DNA from: Clostridiaceae bacterium
GTDB lineage: Bacteria; Bacillota; Clostridia; Lachnospirales; Lachnospiraceae
Direction: 5' to 3'
Assembly (NCBI GenBank): GCA_009911065.1
Contig: QXWR01000032.1
Location: 1 to 64,000 of the forward strand
DNA: 64,000 nt
In this document: piece by piece, positions 1 through 8,553 of the stretch
Numbering within the stretch: the stretch's first letter is position 1
Layout of the letters: every line of letters begins with the position of its first letter
The notes under the pieces: generated by a model
Seen by the model: only the letters and a program-made list of their open reading frames with translations
What the model was told of the DNA's origin: nothing
The model's database searches: none
Translations under genes and position numbers: made by a program

Positions 1-155
1 TTATTCATAAGAACCCGGACGTCAAGTATTCCCAATTTATCCTCTGCATGAGTTTTCCGAAGATTGGTATTTAAAAGCCGAGTTTCTATTATGTCTTCTG
101 GATTCAGTTTTAGGACAGCAGATAAAAACCCTTTCCGGGCTTTTTCGTCTGCCAT
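1..155 (-). CDS. Rpn/PD-(D/E)XK nuclease family transposase-like protein, N-terminal part only
   Basis: The first about 51 codons of a leftward gene are present; the rest lies beyond the left edge. The ATG at 155 has an AAGGAGA ribosome site a few bases upstream. The N-terminus ends in KLGILDVRVLMN, which matches from memory the conserved opening of the Rpn (recombination-promoting nuclease, YhgA-like) family, where the Asp of LGILDV is the first acidic residue of the PD-(D/E)XK core. Such genes are common, often multicopy, accessory genes in Lachnospiraceae. Whether this copy is intact cannot be seen. Confidence 0.7.
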   Translation of the reverse strand, partial: MADEKARKGFLSAVLKLNPEDIIETRLLNTNLRKTHAEDKLGILDVRVLMN

Positions 156-269
156 AACATTCTCCTTTCGTTTAATTTTCTTCCGCCGGGATAGAATCTA
201 CATTTAATCATTTGCCTTTATAGTGCATATCATATACGAAACATGAAAAAAAATCAATACTATCATACG

Positions 270-303
270 AAAAAGAAAAGACCTCGATTTCTCAAAGTCT
301 TTT
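270..303 (-). terminator. Intrinsic terminator after tRNA-Ala
   Basis: Read on the minus strand, a 12-bp stem with a GAAA tetraloop (AAAAGAC opening, GTCTTTT closing) is followed by CTTTTTC. It lies 4 nt past the 3' end of the tRNA-Ala gene. Confidence 0.75.
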
Positions 304-307
304 CTTA

Positions 308-380
308 TGGAGACAACGGGATTCGAACCCGCGGTCTCTACGTTGCGAACGTAGCGCTTTCCCAGCTAAGCTATGTCCCC
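308..380 (-). tRNA. tRNA-Ala(CGC)
   Basis: A 73-nt cloverleaf: acceptor stem GGGGACA/TGTCTCC, TTCGAAT T-loop, and anticodon stem CTACG/CGTAG enclosing TTCGCAA, so the anticodon is CGC. The third acceptor pair is G3:U70, the alanine identity element. The 3' CCA is not encoded. This is the second gene after tRNA-Val, with a hairpin between them. Confidence 0.9.
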
Positions 381-404
381 ATCTATTTAATTTTCCTAAA
401 GATT

Positions 405-440
405 GCAATAAAAATCTCTGCCGCCTAACGGCAGAGATAA
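405..440 (-). terminator. Terminator-like hairpin between tRNA-Val and tRNA-Ala
   Basis: On the minus strand CTCTGCCG pairs with CGGCAGAG around a TTAGG loop, followed by ATTTTTATT. It immediately follows the tRNA-Val 3' end. No clear separate promoter is visible for the downstream tRNA-Ala, so this terminator may be leaky or may serve as a processing hairpin. Confidence 0.65.
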
Positions 441-513
441 TGGAGACAACAGGGCTCGAACCTGCGACCCCATGCGTGTGATGCATGTGCTCTCCCAGCT
501 GAGCTATGCCTCC
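441..513 (-). tRNA. tRNA-Val(CAC)
   Basis: A 73-nt cloverleaf: acceptor GGAGGCA/TGTCTCC, anticodon stem CATGC/GCATG around ATCACAC (anticodon CAC), and GGTTCGAGCC T-arm. No CCA is encoded. A sigma-A promoter lies just upstream on the same strand. Confidence 0.92.
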
Positions 514-520
514 GTAGATC

Positions 521-548
521 ATTCTACCACATTTTCCAAAAAATGCAA
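521..548 (-). promoter_or_regulatory. Sigma-A promoter for tRNA-Val/tRNA-Ala
   Basis: On the minus strand a TTGCAT -35 and a TAGAAT -10 are separated by 16 bp. The -10 ends 8 nt before the tRNA-Val 5' end. Confidence 0.65.
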
Positions 549-691
549 CTGTTTTTTTGAAAAAAGAAAAAGTTTTTTTGATGGAAGATATAATCGTTAA
601 ATGACGGATTTCCGTTCAGCCGTTTTGGTTGAGATATATGTTAATTTTATAGATCATTCTTTCTTTGTGAATTATTATAAGACACGAAATA

Positions 692-1748
692 TTATTCAGT
701 AACTTCGTCTCGAAGGATACTGTAATGATTTTTTGTGTCATCACTAATTGTTATATTATTTTTTGATACAGAAAGATGAATATTAGTTGGAATCGCAAGG
801 CACATTTCGTCCATTCTACTTATAGGTGGCTTGATGTACTTAATAATATACTTGCCCATCTCTTTTCTTGCCTGATCGGTAAGCATATTCCACGCATCTT
901 CGCCTATTGCGTATCGGCCACCTTCCTCTACATACTTTGTCTTTAGGCGGTCCAAAAGCGCAGATGGTGTTGGATCAAAAACTATAAGAACAGGAGTAAG
1001 ACCAGCGATTCTTGCCTCATAAGGGAAACTCATTTCCTCACTAAAACGACCTTGCCCACTGGCTGCGATTGTGACGCGAAGTTTTAACTCATACGCTTCT
1101 TTGGAATCCTCAATATAGCAGTCTATCTGGCGCCCTTCGGTTGTTGGATTTCCATTATCATCCATTCGCTTTACAGGGGAATTTCTATGGGATATCGACT
1201 TCTCCACCTAAGCAACTGGCTAAAATCGGTTCAAAGAGGTATCCGGTTTCTTGAGCGCTTCGATTATCAATATCATAGATAAATTTGCGCCAACTCATCC
1301 AAGAGAACAGCAATGTATCCTCGCAGTTTCCATATTCCAACAGACATCGTGGTCCTATTTGTTCGGTTAAAGGGAATGGCTGAGTTTTTAAAATATTGTA
1401 AAATTTGAATCGTCTACGCCAAAGTTCTGAGAGGTTTTTCAGGTAAAGGTATATCACATTTTCCGTATTGGTAGATCCAGAGAGCTGCAAATAGTTTATG
1501 GCTTCTTCTATCGATACATTTGGAAGCTGTGCAACTCTTTTTTGGCGTAATTGTATAAAAACTTTCTTTGGCAAGTTTACAAAACGGCGCAGAAAACCAT
1601 ATTGGTTCACTTTCAAAAATGTCCAAATACGCAATGTGTACAAGCAACACAACATCTTTAGGTTTGATTTTCACCTCACCAGAGCATTACCAGAACCATG
1701 TTGCGAAAATGTTTTATAGAAAACCCTTTGCTGATGGGTTATTGGCAT
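692..1748 (-). pseudogene. Frameshifted type II restriction endonuclease (partner of the adjacent C5 methyltransferase)
   Basis: No single frame covers this gene. The ATG at 1748 is 4 nt after the methyltransferase stop and uses a GGAGG embedded in the end of that gene, so the two were translationally linked. Protein-like sequence then passes through three frame changes: near 1675, near 1575 (frame ending KESFYT to the frame starting QLRQKRVAQLPN) and near 1200 (ILASCLGG to SHRNSPVKR). The last segment contains RQIDCY followed by YELKLRV, a D...ExK arrangement typical of the PD-(D/E)XK nuclease core, then AASGQGRF and VFDPTP. From memory these blocks resemble ApaLI-like type II enzymes, but I am unsure of the subfamily. 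The fused product would be about 350 aa. It is most likely inactive while the methyltransferase stays intact. Three sequencing errors within 1 kb are less likely, since almost all other genes here are in frame. Confidence 0.7.
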
Positions 1749-1752
1749 ATCG

Positions 1753-2967
1753 TCATACCTCCATTCTTGCGTATTTATATGTTGGAATTTGTAGTGTACT
1801 CAGCATACTGCAGGTTTTTTGTAAAGCTGGACTTTTGGCTGTTGCCTTGGTGACATCAAATTTTGCCAAAGATGGCAACATTTCCTTAGATGAATTTCCA
1901 TCACATCGAATCATTTGTTTTGCCATTAGTTCTGCAAAAACAGGAGGGATTGCGTTCCCAATTTGAAGTATTTTCTGTGCATCCGTTCCATAAAATTTGA
2001 AAGAATCGGGAAAAGTCTGTATTCGAGCACATTCCCGAATTGTAAGCGTTCTGTTTTGCGTAGGATGGACAAATTCTGAAGGGGAAGCACTTGTTATAGT
2101 CAAGCACGGTTCGTTATATGATAACCGTTTCAAGCCAGAAGGCGCACCCCCTCTTTTCTCCGAAGGAGTTCCATCGCATACTCTTCTTGATGCTCTGCGC
2201 TTAAATGAATGGTGCTGTAAATGTTCTGGTAAGTCCCTCATTGTTTGCCCAATCTTTAGCATTGTGATTCTTTCTAACTGTATCCCCGTTTCTTTTTTTC
2301 GAACATGATCAATTTCAGGTATGTCACATGATTCTAAATCGCCTATTGCTTCTCGTAAAGTAAATGAGGATTTTTTATATATCGCACCAGAAGCTTTTTC
2401 GACAGGTTCTGGAAAATCAAAATCTTTTCCTTCTCGATTTCCCACGATAATCACTCGTTTCCTTCTCTGCGGTACTGCATATTCTTGCAAATACATCTTT
2501 TTTAAATAAACTGTATATCCAAGACGAATCATTCTCTTTATACATTCAACAATATAAGTACCTGCAGCCGTTGTCAAAATTCCTTCTACATTTTCCATCA
2601 TAAACCATCGGGGATAAAAAACTTCAAGAGCTTGTGCGTAGTTTTGTACTAATTGATTACGAGGATCATCCCAAAAACGATTTCCTGCTGTTGTGAATCC
2701 TTGACATGGAGGACCACCAATAATTAAATCTAATTCTCCATGTTGTAATCCGAGTTCATGCCTCAACTGGAGAAAATCGCAAGTTTCCAAATTGACATTA
2801 TGGCAATGATCTGCTCCAAAATTTGCATTGTAAGTTGCAATAGCAGGTTTTGCATTTTCAAAAGCAATTATAATGTCAACACCAGCATTTTTGAAGCCTA
2901 ACGAACAACCACCTGCTCCTGCAAATAAGCTAATTGCCTGCCATTGTTTTTTTTGCATATCCATCAT
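1753..2967 (-). CDS. DNA (cytosine-5-)-methyltransferase
   Basis: A 404-aa C5 cytosine methyltransferase that would protect DNA against the adjacent restriction enzyme. All main motifs are visible in order: motif I ISLFAGAGGCSLGF near residue 13, motif IV GGPPCQGF with the catalytic Cys near residue 88, motif VI MENVEGI, motif VIII QRRKRVIIVG, then IRECARIQTFPD and QIGNAIPPVFAELMA (motifs IX-X). The length is normal. The variable target-recognition region lies between motifs VIII and IX, and the target site cannot be predicted by eye. The gene is markedly more AT-rich than the housekeeping genes to the right, in keeping with horizontal acquisition. Upstream on its strand a TATAAT lies near 3013-3018, with no good -35. 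Its downstream partner is frameshifted, leaving this as a probable orphan methylase. Confidence 0.93.
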   Translation of the reverse strand: MMDMQKKQWQAISLFAGAGGCSLGFKNAGVDIIIAFENAKPAIATYNANFGADHCHNVNLETCDFLQLRHELGLQHGELDLIIGGPPCQGFTTAGNRFWDDPRNQLVQNYAQALEVFYPRWFMMENVEGILTTAAGTYIVECIKRMIRLGYTVYLKKMYLQEYAVPQRRKRVIIVGNREGKDFDFPEPVEKASGAIYKKSSFTLREAIGDLESCDIPEIDHVRKKETGIQLERITMLKIGQTMRDLPEHLQHHSFKRRASRRVCDGTPSEKRGGAPSGLKRLSYNEPCLTITSASPSEFVHPTQNRTLTIRECARIQTFPDSFKFYGTDAQKILQIGNAIPPVFAELMAKQMIRCDGNSSKEMLPSLAKFDVTKATAKSPALQKTCSMLSTLQIPTYKYARMEV

Positions 2968-3086
2968 CTTTAAACCTCATTATCATCTGCCTTAAACTCT
3001 AATTCTAATACCAATTATATCACGAAAGTGTGAATCCTTCGATAGTTATTCACAAGAAAAATAGACCGTATGATTTACATCAGGAT

Positions 3087-3135
3087 AAAAAAATAAGCGA
3101 TATCCAGTCGAAAGACCAAGTATCGCTTATTTTTT
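3087..3135. terminator. Bidirectional intrinsic terminator
   Basis: AATAAGCGATA pairs with TATCGCTTATT, flanked by A7 on one side and T6 on the other, with an inner GTC-GAAA-GAC hairpin. It ends the leftward lipoprotein gene and insulates the methyltransferase. Confidence 0.85.
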
Positions 3136-3173
3136 ACGAGCACCCATCTAATAAAATGGGGGGTTTTGCAAGA

Positions 3174-3794
3174 TTACTTTAATGCGTCAGCCGCTTCTTC
3201 AGCAGCAGCCATGGCCTCACTTAACTCTGTGGCCACCTTCGTCCAGTCATCCTGGATGGTATTCATAGCTTCGTGATCTTCTCCTTTGATGCTTGCCAGA
3301 AGTACATCGCAGTATACTTCCAATGTATCGGCATAGTCAGCGGAAGCTTTGGCCAGACGTTCATGGGCTTCCTCCAGTCCTTCCGGAACTGCGTCAAGAG
3401 CGGCAAAGTCAACAAAAGCCTTTTTGGTAGCACGGGTCTTTTCAATGGATTCAGCCAGAGCATCTGTGTTCTCCGGGTCTTCCTGAGCCAGCTGCATAAA
3501 TTCCATGGAAATGGTAATAAACTCTTCCGCAGCCTTATTCATGGTATCTACCTGCTCTAAGTATTCATCAACTGAGCCAGCAGCAGCTTTTTCAGCTTCC
3601 GTTGCCTCGGTTGTGGCTTCCGTAGTCGCTTCCGTGGTAGCGGCGGTGGTTGCCTCGGTTGTGGCAGCAGTAGTATCAGCAGCAACCGTAGTATCAGCAG
3701 CGGCAGGTTCGTCCTTACCGCCACAAGCAGTCAGCGCAGACAGCGCCATAGTAGTTACCATAACCGGAACTACCAGTTTTTTGAGTTTTAACAT
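3174..3794 (-). CDS. Lipoprotein of unknown function with Thr/Ala/Glu repeat linker
   Basis: A 206-aa protein. A Lys-rich start and hydrophobic stretch end in the lipobox LTAC (Cys about residue 24), so it should be lipidated and held on the outer face of the membrane. A low-complexity linker of about 40 residues follows (repeats of TTEAT/TEAT), then a helical, acidic C-terminal domain (about residues 75-206) with no Cys-metal motif or catalytic signature that I recognise. The linker is a spacer through the wall. It has its own sigma-A promoter and terminator, so it is probably monocistronic. The function is unknown; similar small helical lipoproteins are common in Lachnospiraceae. Confidence 0.85.
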   Translation of the reverse strand: MLKLKKLVVPVMVTTMALSALTACGGKDEPAAADTTVAADTTAATTEATTAATTEATTEATTEATEAEKAAAGSVDEYLEQVDTMNKAAEEFITISMEFMQLAQEDPENTDALAESIEKTRATKKAFVDFAALDAVPEGLEEAHERLAKASADYADTLEVYCDVLLASIKGEDHEAMNTIQDDWTKVATELSEAMAAAEEAADALK

Positions 3795-3834
3795 GATTAT
3801 CCTCCCTTAAATAATGAATCATAAAACCGAAATC

Positions 3835-3863
3835 ATTATAGAACGATTTGAAAAGATAATCAA
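3835..3863 (-). promoter_or_regulatory. Sigma-A promoter of the 206-aa lipoprotein
   Basis: On the minus strand a TTGATT -35, 17-bp spacer and TATAAT -10 lie about 40 nt upstream of the start codon. Confidence 0.7.
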
Positions 3864-3908
3864 GTGTAAAGATTTTTTTTAACACTTTTTTAATAAATAG
3901 TTTATACT

Positions 3909-5234
3909 TTACCAATCCTTTTTCAGTTCCATATTCCAGTCCACTGAAAATGGGCCGTTGTTCTGGGAATGTAAAGTTTTTATAATTTCAGCCCGGTCTC
4001 CGGCGCTGCTGTCCAAATCGTCCAAAGATTCGCCGGTCCAGTAAGCATAACCATTTAGATAGCTCTGATTAAAATCTTCCCAGGACCGGAAAGATTCCTG
4101 TGCCTTTTTGGCCGCTTCCAGGCATTTGTCCATGGCTTCTTCGTAGGTGCAGTAGCCGGCACCATAACCAAACCCCATAATCGTATTCACCCGGCTTAAA
4201 TCCCAGGCAGAGATTGCAGCGTCGCCATAGGCGCTCCAGGCGTCATAGGCAGCAAGAATGCTGTTGCAGACATCTTCCTCCTCCCCTGACTCTTCCAGCT
4301 GCTTTTTGAAGGAATCCCGGTCCCCTATACTGGATGGGTCAAACTTTTTTAAGGACTCCATGGCCCCTTGGTTGTGGCCTTCTTTCATAAGCCAGTCTGC
4401 CATTTCCATCAGTGCGGCGGCATCCTCAATGCCCCAGCTTTCGGCAAGGGACTGTTTGGCCTGAGAGGCCAATGCATCCAGCTGGCTGGTATCTGCTCCC
4501 ATATCGTGAAGGGCTTTGACGGTTTCCATAATGCTGGACCCATTGACCGTATCCAAAGCAGCGGTCATACTGGAAATAAAACCTTTGCTGCCCCGGTCTG
4601 CGGCCTGACCTTCAATGATTTCCAGAGAGAAAACGTTTCTGGCCTCATTTACATCATCATCGCTGCCAATAAGGAGGAGTCCATAATAACTGTCAGCGGT
4701 TTCTGCACAATAAATATAGGCACTTCCCTTGGTTCCGTTTGATTTGGCCACTCCTTCTCTTGCCAGACACAAATCAGCGCCTTGGGTGGTTTCTGCATCT
4801 ATATCGTTCCAGTCAACCGAAACGCCGGAACCCTTAAAAGTCAGGTGAATCAGATGGTCAGCATAATCGTTCAGACTTTCCATCTGTGCCGGATTTCCAG
4901 GAACGCTTCCCTTGGGGCTTCCCATGGCAATTCCCGAAAATCCTGAGCGGGAAGATCCTCCTTCCAGACCCATCATACTGGAATTGGCCTGTATCTGCAT
5001 ATCGCTTTGGGTAAGCCCCTTTAGCAAAGTCACCTTATACAAACCATCGGCAGAAGAATATTCTTCCGATTCTGGAAGAGGTTTTTGGCTTTGGGTTTGT
5101 GATTTGGCTGTTGCGGCGTCATTGGCATTTGACAGGACGGCAGAAGAGGCGTCTTTGGTTTCTTTAGAATTACCGCAGGCTGTGGCCATCATGCTTATAG
5201 ACACTGCAAACATAAGGATAATTGATTTTTTCAT
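3909..5234 (-). CDS. DUF1266-containing lipoprotein
   Basis: A 441-aa protein. The N-terminal signal ends in the lipobox MATACGNS (Cys 20), followed by a short Ser/Gln-rich linker. Residues about 50-210 form an unassigned domain (beginning SSADGLYKVTLLKG) that looks like a surface beta-rich module. The C-terminal third contains SAWDLSRVNTIMGFGYGAGY, a SWEDFNQSYLNGYAYW segment and the surrounding pattern typical of DUF1266 (AWDL.R.......GY.AGY....EA). The role of DUF1266 is not established. It is transcribed separately from the following lipoprotein, which has its own promoter. A GGGAGG ribosome site precedes the ATG. Confidence 0.8.
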   Translation of the reverse strand: MKKSIILMFAVSISMMATACGNSKETKDASSAVLSNANDAATAKSQTQSQKPLPESEEYSSADGLYKVTLLKGLTQSDMQIQANSSMMGLEGGSSRSGFSGIAMGSPKGSVPGNPAQMESLNDYADHLIHLTFKGSGVSVDWNDIDAETTQGADLCLAREGVAKSNGTKGSAYIYCAETADSYYGLLLIGSDDDVNEARNVFSLEIIEGQAADRGSKGFISSMTAALDTVNGSSIMETVKALHDMGADTSQLDALASQAKQSLAESWGIEDAAALMEMADWLMKEGHNQGAMESLKKFDPSSIGDRDSFKKQLEESGEEEDVCNSILAAYDAWSAYGDAAISAWDLSRVNTIMGFGYGAGYCTYEEAMDKCLEAAKKAQESFRSWEDFNQSYLNGYAYWTGESLDDLDSSAGDRAEIIKTLHSQNNGPFSVDWNMELKKDW

Positions 5235-5679
5235 GCTTTTTCCTCCCGTTACTCACGTTGTTTTAAGATTTGTGGCATAGCGATTATACCATGTTTTCCT
5301 CCGTTATACCACATGACAAAACATTTTTCTGACGAGAGGAAACAGGGGTGAAAAAAGAATCTGTAAATGGGAAAAAGGCGATTTTGCCATCTTTTTCAGG
5401 AGATATATACATGGAATAAGAAGATGAAATATGCTAAACTTATACATCGATATGAGCAGTATGGGGCGCGGTTTTGCGTGAGTGAAAAAGATTAAGATGG
5501 TTGATGTATAGGAAATTCAGCTTTGGCAATGCTCTGATTTAGATGGGTAAATGAAAGTTCTGACATGTTTGATCCATGTACGATTACAAAATTCTGGCAG
5601 TTGAAAGACTGCCGTTCTGTCTGGAAGATGTAAAGCTGTCGGGTTGTCTGAAAGACAGAAAAAACAAAGGAGGTAATAT
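5235..5679. other. 445-nt intergenic region between divergent genes, structured near glgX
   Basis: There is no convincing ORF. On the minus strand near 5282-5288 a TATAAT could be the -10 for the DUF1266 lipoprotein. Close to glgX a hairpin GGCAGTT-GAAA-GACTGCC (5596-5613) and a smaller TGTCT-GAA-AGACA hairpin (5646-5658) precede the AAAGGAGG ribosome site, so the glgX leader is structured. I do not recognise a known riboswitch class and see no clear sigma-A promoter on the plus strand. Confidence 0.5.
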
Positions 5680-7830
5680 ATGAATCTGTACAGCCAGAAA
5701 CTAACGTTGGATTATCCTGTTTCCGTTGTTCCTATGGGGGAGATTGCAGGATACCAGGTAAGGCCGGGTTTGTTTGACAGCAACGGCGCGACCGCCTCAG
5801 AGGTGGGGGTGAATTTTACGGTACACACCCAAAACGGACATTCCTGCGAACTTCTTTTGTTTCACAAAGGAGAAGAAGAACCTTATGCCATTCTTCCATT
5901 TCCGGATGAATATAAGGTTGGGGATGTGTATTCCATGATTGTATTTGGCCTGAAAATTGAAGAGTTTGAGTATGCTTACCGGATTGACGGAGAGTATCAG
6001 CCAGACAAAGGGCTTTTGTTTGACAAAGATGCGATTTTGCTTGACCCATATGCCAAGGCAGTGACCGGACAGGAGGTCTGGGGAGAAAAGATGGTAAAAC
6101 ATTACCATGCCAGGGTGGTCAAAGATGAGTTTGACTGGGGAGATATGCCTCAATCCAGCAAAAAATTAAGCGATCTGGTGATTTATGAACTTCATGTGCG
6201 GGGATTTACTTATCATCCTTCCTCAGGAGTCCAATTTCCAGGTACTTTTGCAGGAATCCGGGAGAAAATTCCGTATTTGAAAGAGCTTGGAATCAATGCA
6301 GTAGAGCTGATGCCGATATTTGAATTTGATGAGACCATGAATTCCCGGATGGTGGGAGACAAGCTGCTTTTGGATTATTGGGGCTATAACACGGTGAGTT
6401 TTTTTGCGCCAAACAGCAATTATGCATCCACCACAGAGTATAACCGGGAGGGAACCGAGTTAAAAGAACTGATTCGGGAGCTTCATAACAATGGAATTGA
6501 AGTGATTCTGGATGTGGTGTTTAACCACACTGCAGAAGGAAATGAATATGGACCTACTTTTTGCTTTAAAGGAATTGACAACAAAGTTTATTATATGCTG
6601 ACGCCGGAAGGAAATTATTTTAATTTCAGCGGATGCGGCAATACTTTAAACTGCAATCATCCCATTGTGAGACAGATGATTTTAGAATGTCTTCGCTATT
6701 GGACCATCAATTACCGGGTCGATGGATTCCGATTTGATTTAGCCAGCATTTTGGGAAGAAATGAAGATGGTTCGCCCATGAACAAGCCGCCTCTTTTAGA
6801 GAGTTTGGCTCATGACCCCCTTCTTGGAAATGTCAAATTGATTGCAGAGGCGTGGGACGCAGGGGGTATGTATCAGGTGGGACGTTTTCCGGCTCAAAAG
6901 CGCTGGGCAGAGTGGAACGGACGGTACCGGGATGCTTTGCGGGGCTATCTGAAAGGAGAGTGCTGGGAGGCATGGAATGCAGCTTGGAGTATTTCCGGAT
7001 CAGGGGATTTATATGGAGGATTTTCCCCAGATTACGACGGCAGCTATGCAGGTTACAATTCCTGCGTGAATTTTATCACTTGCCATGACGGATTTACCTT
7101 GTACGATCTTTATTCCTATAACGAAAAGCACAACGAAGCCAACGGCTGGAACAACACAGACGGGGCCAACGATAACCGAAGCTGGAACTGTGGGGTCGAG
7201 GGGGACACCACGGACCCAAAGGTATTAGAATTGCGCTTTCGCATGATTCGGAATGCCTGCGCCGTGTTAATGTGCAGCAGAGGCGCACCTATGTTTCTGG
7301 CAGGAGATGAGTTTGGGAATACTCAATACGGAAATAATAACAGTTATTGTCAGGACAATGAGATTTCCTGGCTGGACTGGGGACTTTTGGAGAAGAACCG
7401 GGAGCTGTTTGAGTTTTTCAAGTTTATGATTCATTATCGTCACAATCATCCGGTCATTCGGGGGAAAATGCCAGATGCAATCTGTGGTATGGCTCCTATT
7501 CATACCCATGATGTAAATGCAGATATTATGGAGATTCCCAGAGATGCGAAAACCATTGGAGTAAGCTTTGCTGGCTATGACAAGGACCAGGGAGCAGATG
7601 ATCTGGTGTATGTGGCAGTCAACACGTACTGGGAGAATGTGGAGATTACATTGCCAAAGCTTCATAAGAGAGGGGCCTGGTATTTAAGCGTCAATACTTA
7701 TGGAGACGGTATGGGGCGGTATTGTTATGATGAAAAGGACGAGGTGCGTATTGAGGGAAGCTTTATCATGCGTCCCCGGTCTGTCGCAGTGTTTACAGGA
7801 AGGGCGTTTTTAGCGTCGGAGAGACGATAG
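5680..7830 (+). CDS. glgX: Glycogen debranching enzyme / isoamylase-type GH13 protein
   Basis: A 716-aa cytoplasmic alpha-1,6-glucosidase of the isoamylase/GlgX type, which trims branches from glycogen or internalised maltodextrins. An N-terminal beta-sandwich (CBM48-like, about residues 20-120) precedes the GH13 barrel. Conserved regions are visible: region I DVVFNH (about 278-283), region II GFRFDLA with nucleophile D353, region III LIAEAWD with acid/base E390, and region IV FITCHDG with D470. The length agrees with GlgX/TreX proteins. The start is an ATG behind AAAGGAGG. It is monocistronic, flanked by a long structured leader and a strong terminator. Pullulanase-type specificity cannot be excluded by eye. 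Confidence 0.9.
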   Translation: MNLYSQKLTLDYPVSVVPMGEIAGYQVRPGLFDSNGATASEVGVNFTVHTQNGHSCELLLFHKGEEEPYAILPFPDEYKVGDVYSMIVFGLKIEEFEYAYRIDGEYQPDKGLLFDKDAILLDPYAKAVTGQEVWGEKMVKHYHARVVKDEFDWGDMPQSSKKLSDLVIYELHVRGFTYHPSSGVQFPGTFAGIREKIPYLKELGINAVELMPIFEFDETMNSRMVGDKLLLDYWGYNTVSFFAPNSNYASTTEYNREGTELKELIRELHNNGIEVILDVVFNHTAEGNEYGPTFCFKGIDNKVYYMLTPEGNYFNFSGCGNTLNCNHPIVRQMILECLRYWTINYRVDGFRFDLASILGRNEDGSPMNKPPLLESLAHDPLLGNVKLIAEAWDAGGMYQVGRFPAQKRWAEWNGRYRDALRGYLKGECWEAWNAAWSISGSGDLYGGFSPDYDGSYAGYNSCVNFITCHDGFTLYDLYSYNEKHNEANGWNNTDGANDNRSWNCGVEGDTTDPKVLELRFRMIRNACAVLMCSRGAPMFLAGDEFGNTQYGNNNSYCQDNEISWLDWGLLEKNRELFEFFKFMIHYRHNHPVIRGKMPDAICGMAPIHTHDVNADIMEIPRDAKTIGVSFAGYDKDQGADDLVYVAVNTYWENVEITLPKLHKRGAWYLSVNTYGDGMGRYCYDEKDEVRIEGSFIMRPRSVAVFTGRAFLASERR

Positions 7831-7877
7831 GGAGGATTTAAACGTTTGGGGTTAAAAAAGGGCAGAGGGCTTGAGTG

Positions 7878-7923
7878 AGGAACAGGAGAAGGTATTATTA
7901 AAATATTTTCCTGTTCCTTTTTT
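7878..7923 (+). terminator. Intrinsic terminator of glgX
   Basis: AGGAACAGGA pairs with TCCTGTTCCT across about 21 nt, followed by T6. Confidence 0.85.
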
Positions 7924-8015
7924 GATGTTTGTCCTGTTATTGTGCTGATTTAAAAGCGTGTAAAACACCATAAAATTATTTGTCAAAGAAAAAATGAAAA
8001 AAACGTAAAATATAG

Positions 8016-8044
8016 TTGACAAAAGAAGAATGCCGTGGTATTAT
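8016..8044 (+). promoter_or_regulatory. Sigma-A promoter of tRNA-Thr
   Basis: TTGACA, 17-bp spacer, TATTAT, ending about 40 nt upstream of the tRNA. A short TCGTTC/GAACGA hairpin lies between the promoter and the tRNA. Confidence 0.85.
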
Positions 8045-8085
8045 ATAAAAGGTCGTTCGAGAGGAACGAAACAAAAGAAAGAGAT

Positions 8086-8158
8086 GCTGCTATAGCACAG
8101 TAGGTAGTGCGCAACATTGGTAGTGTTGAGGTCACCAGTTCGATTCTGGTTAGCAGCT
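8086..8158 (+). tRNA. tRNA-Thr(GGT)
   Basis: Acceptor GCTGCTA/TAGCAGC; anticodon stem CAACA/TGTTG around TTGGTAG (anticodon GGT); AGTTCGATT T-loop. No CCA is encoded. A single-gene transcription unit with its own promoter and terminator. Confidence 0.93.
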
Positions 8159-8170
8159 CTGAAGTGATTA

Positions 8171-8220
8171 AAATAAAGGCTTTTCAAGGAAATTATTCTT
8201 TGAAATGTCTTTATTTTTTT
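8171..8220 (+). terminator. Intrinsic terminator of tRNA-Thr
   Basis: A long imperfect stem: AATAAAG with CTTTATT outside and TTTCAAGG with CTTTGAAA inside, followed by T7. Confidence 0.75.
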
Positions 8221-8553
8221 GTATTGTCTGAACCAATGATTCTTTTCTATTTTCTGTCTATTTTGAGGTGGGAATTTCGTGGTTTTGAGAAGAAATCATA
8301 CGATTACCATACTATTTACTAAGGGAGTGTGAACTGAACCATTAAATTTTAACGGGATTCGTGGAGAGATACTTGATAGTCCAACAATTTTTTGATCACA
8401 AATTTATTGTTTTCCCAGTATTGGTTTGTTATAATTTAGTTGATATAGTATAAAATTATGAAGTAGCAGAAAGTATATTTTGTATTGTGTGAGGATTTCC
8501 ATATCATTCTTAACATATATGAAATATGGATATAGTTGAAAGGATGTGTTTTT
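8221..8553 (+). other. AT-rich intergenic region before the antitoxin-like gene
   Basis: There is no supportable ORF or RNA gene. A possible weak sigma-A promoter (TTGGTT, 17 bp, TATAGT, about 8423-8451) could serve the downstream small gene. Confidence 0.4.

Noticed and set aside
292-522. Leftward 76-codon open frame over the two tRNA genes
   Set aside because: It is an open frame produced by tRNA sequence.
1185-1207. Overlap of two endonuclease frames as a two-subunit enzyme
   Set aside because: The overlapping frames read as a continuation of one protein block (ILASCLGG to SHRNSPVKR), and two further frame changes lie upstream, so decay is simpler.
3595-3715. Repetitive DNA in the lipoprotein gene as a CRISPR or minisatellite
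   Set aside because: It encodes a Thr/Glu/Ala linker in frame, and no spacer-repeat pattern exists. No CRISPR array was seen anywhere in the window.
8107-8322. Open frame beginning inside tRNA-Thr
   Set aside because: It starts in the tRNA, crosses the terminator and has no ribosome site.
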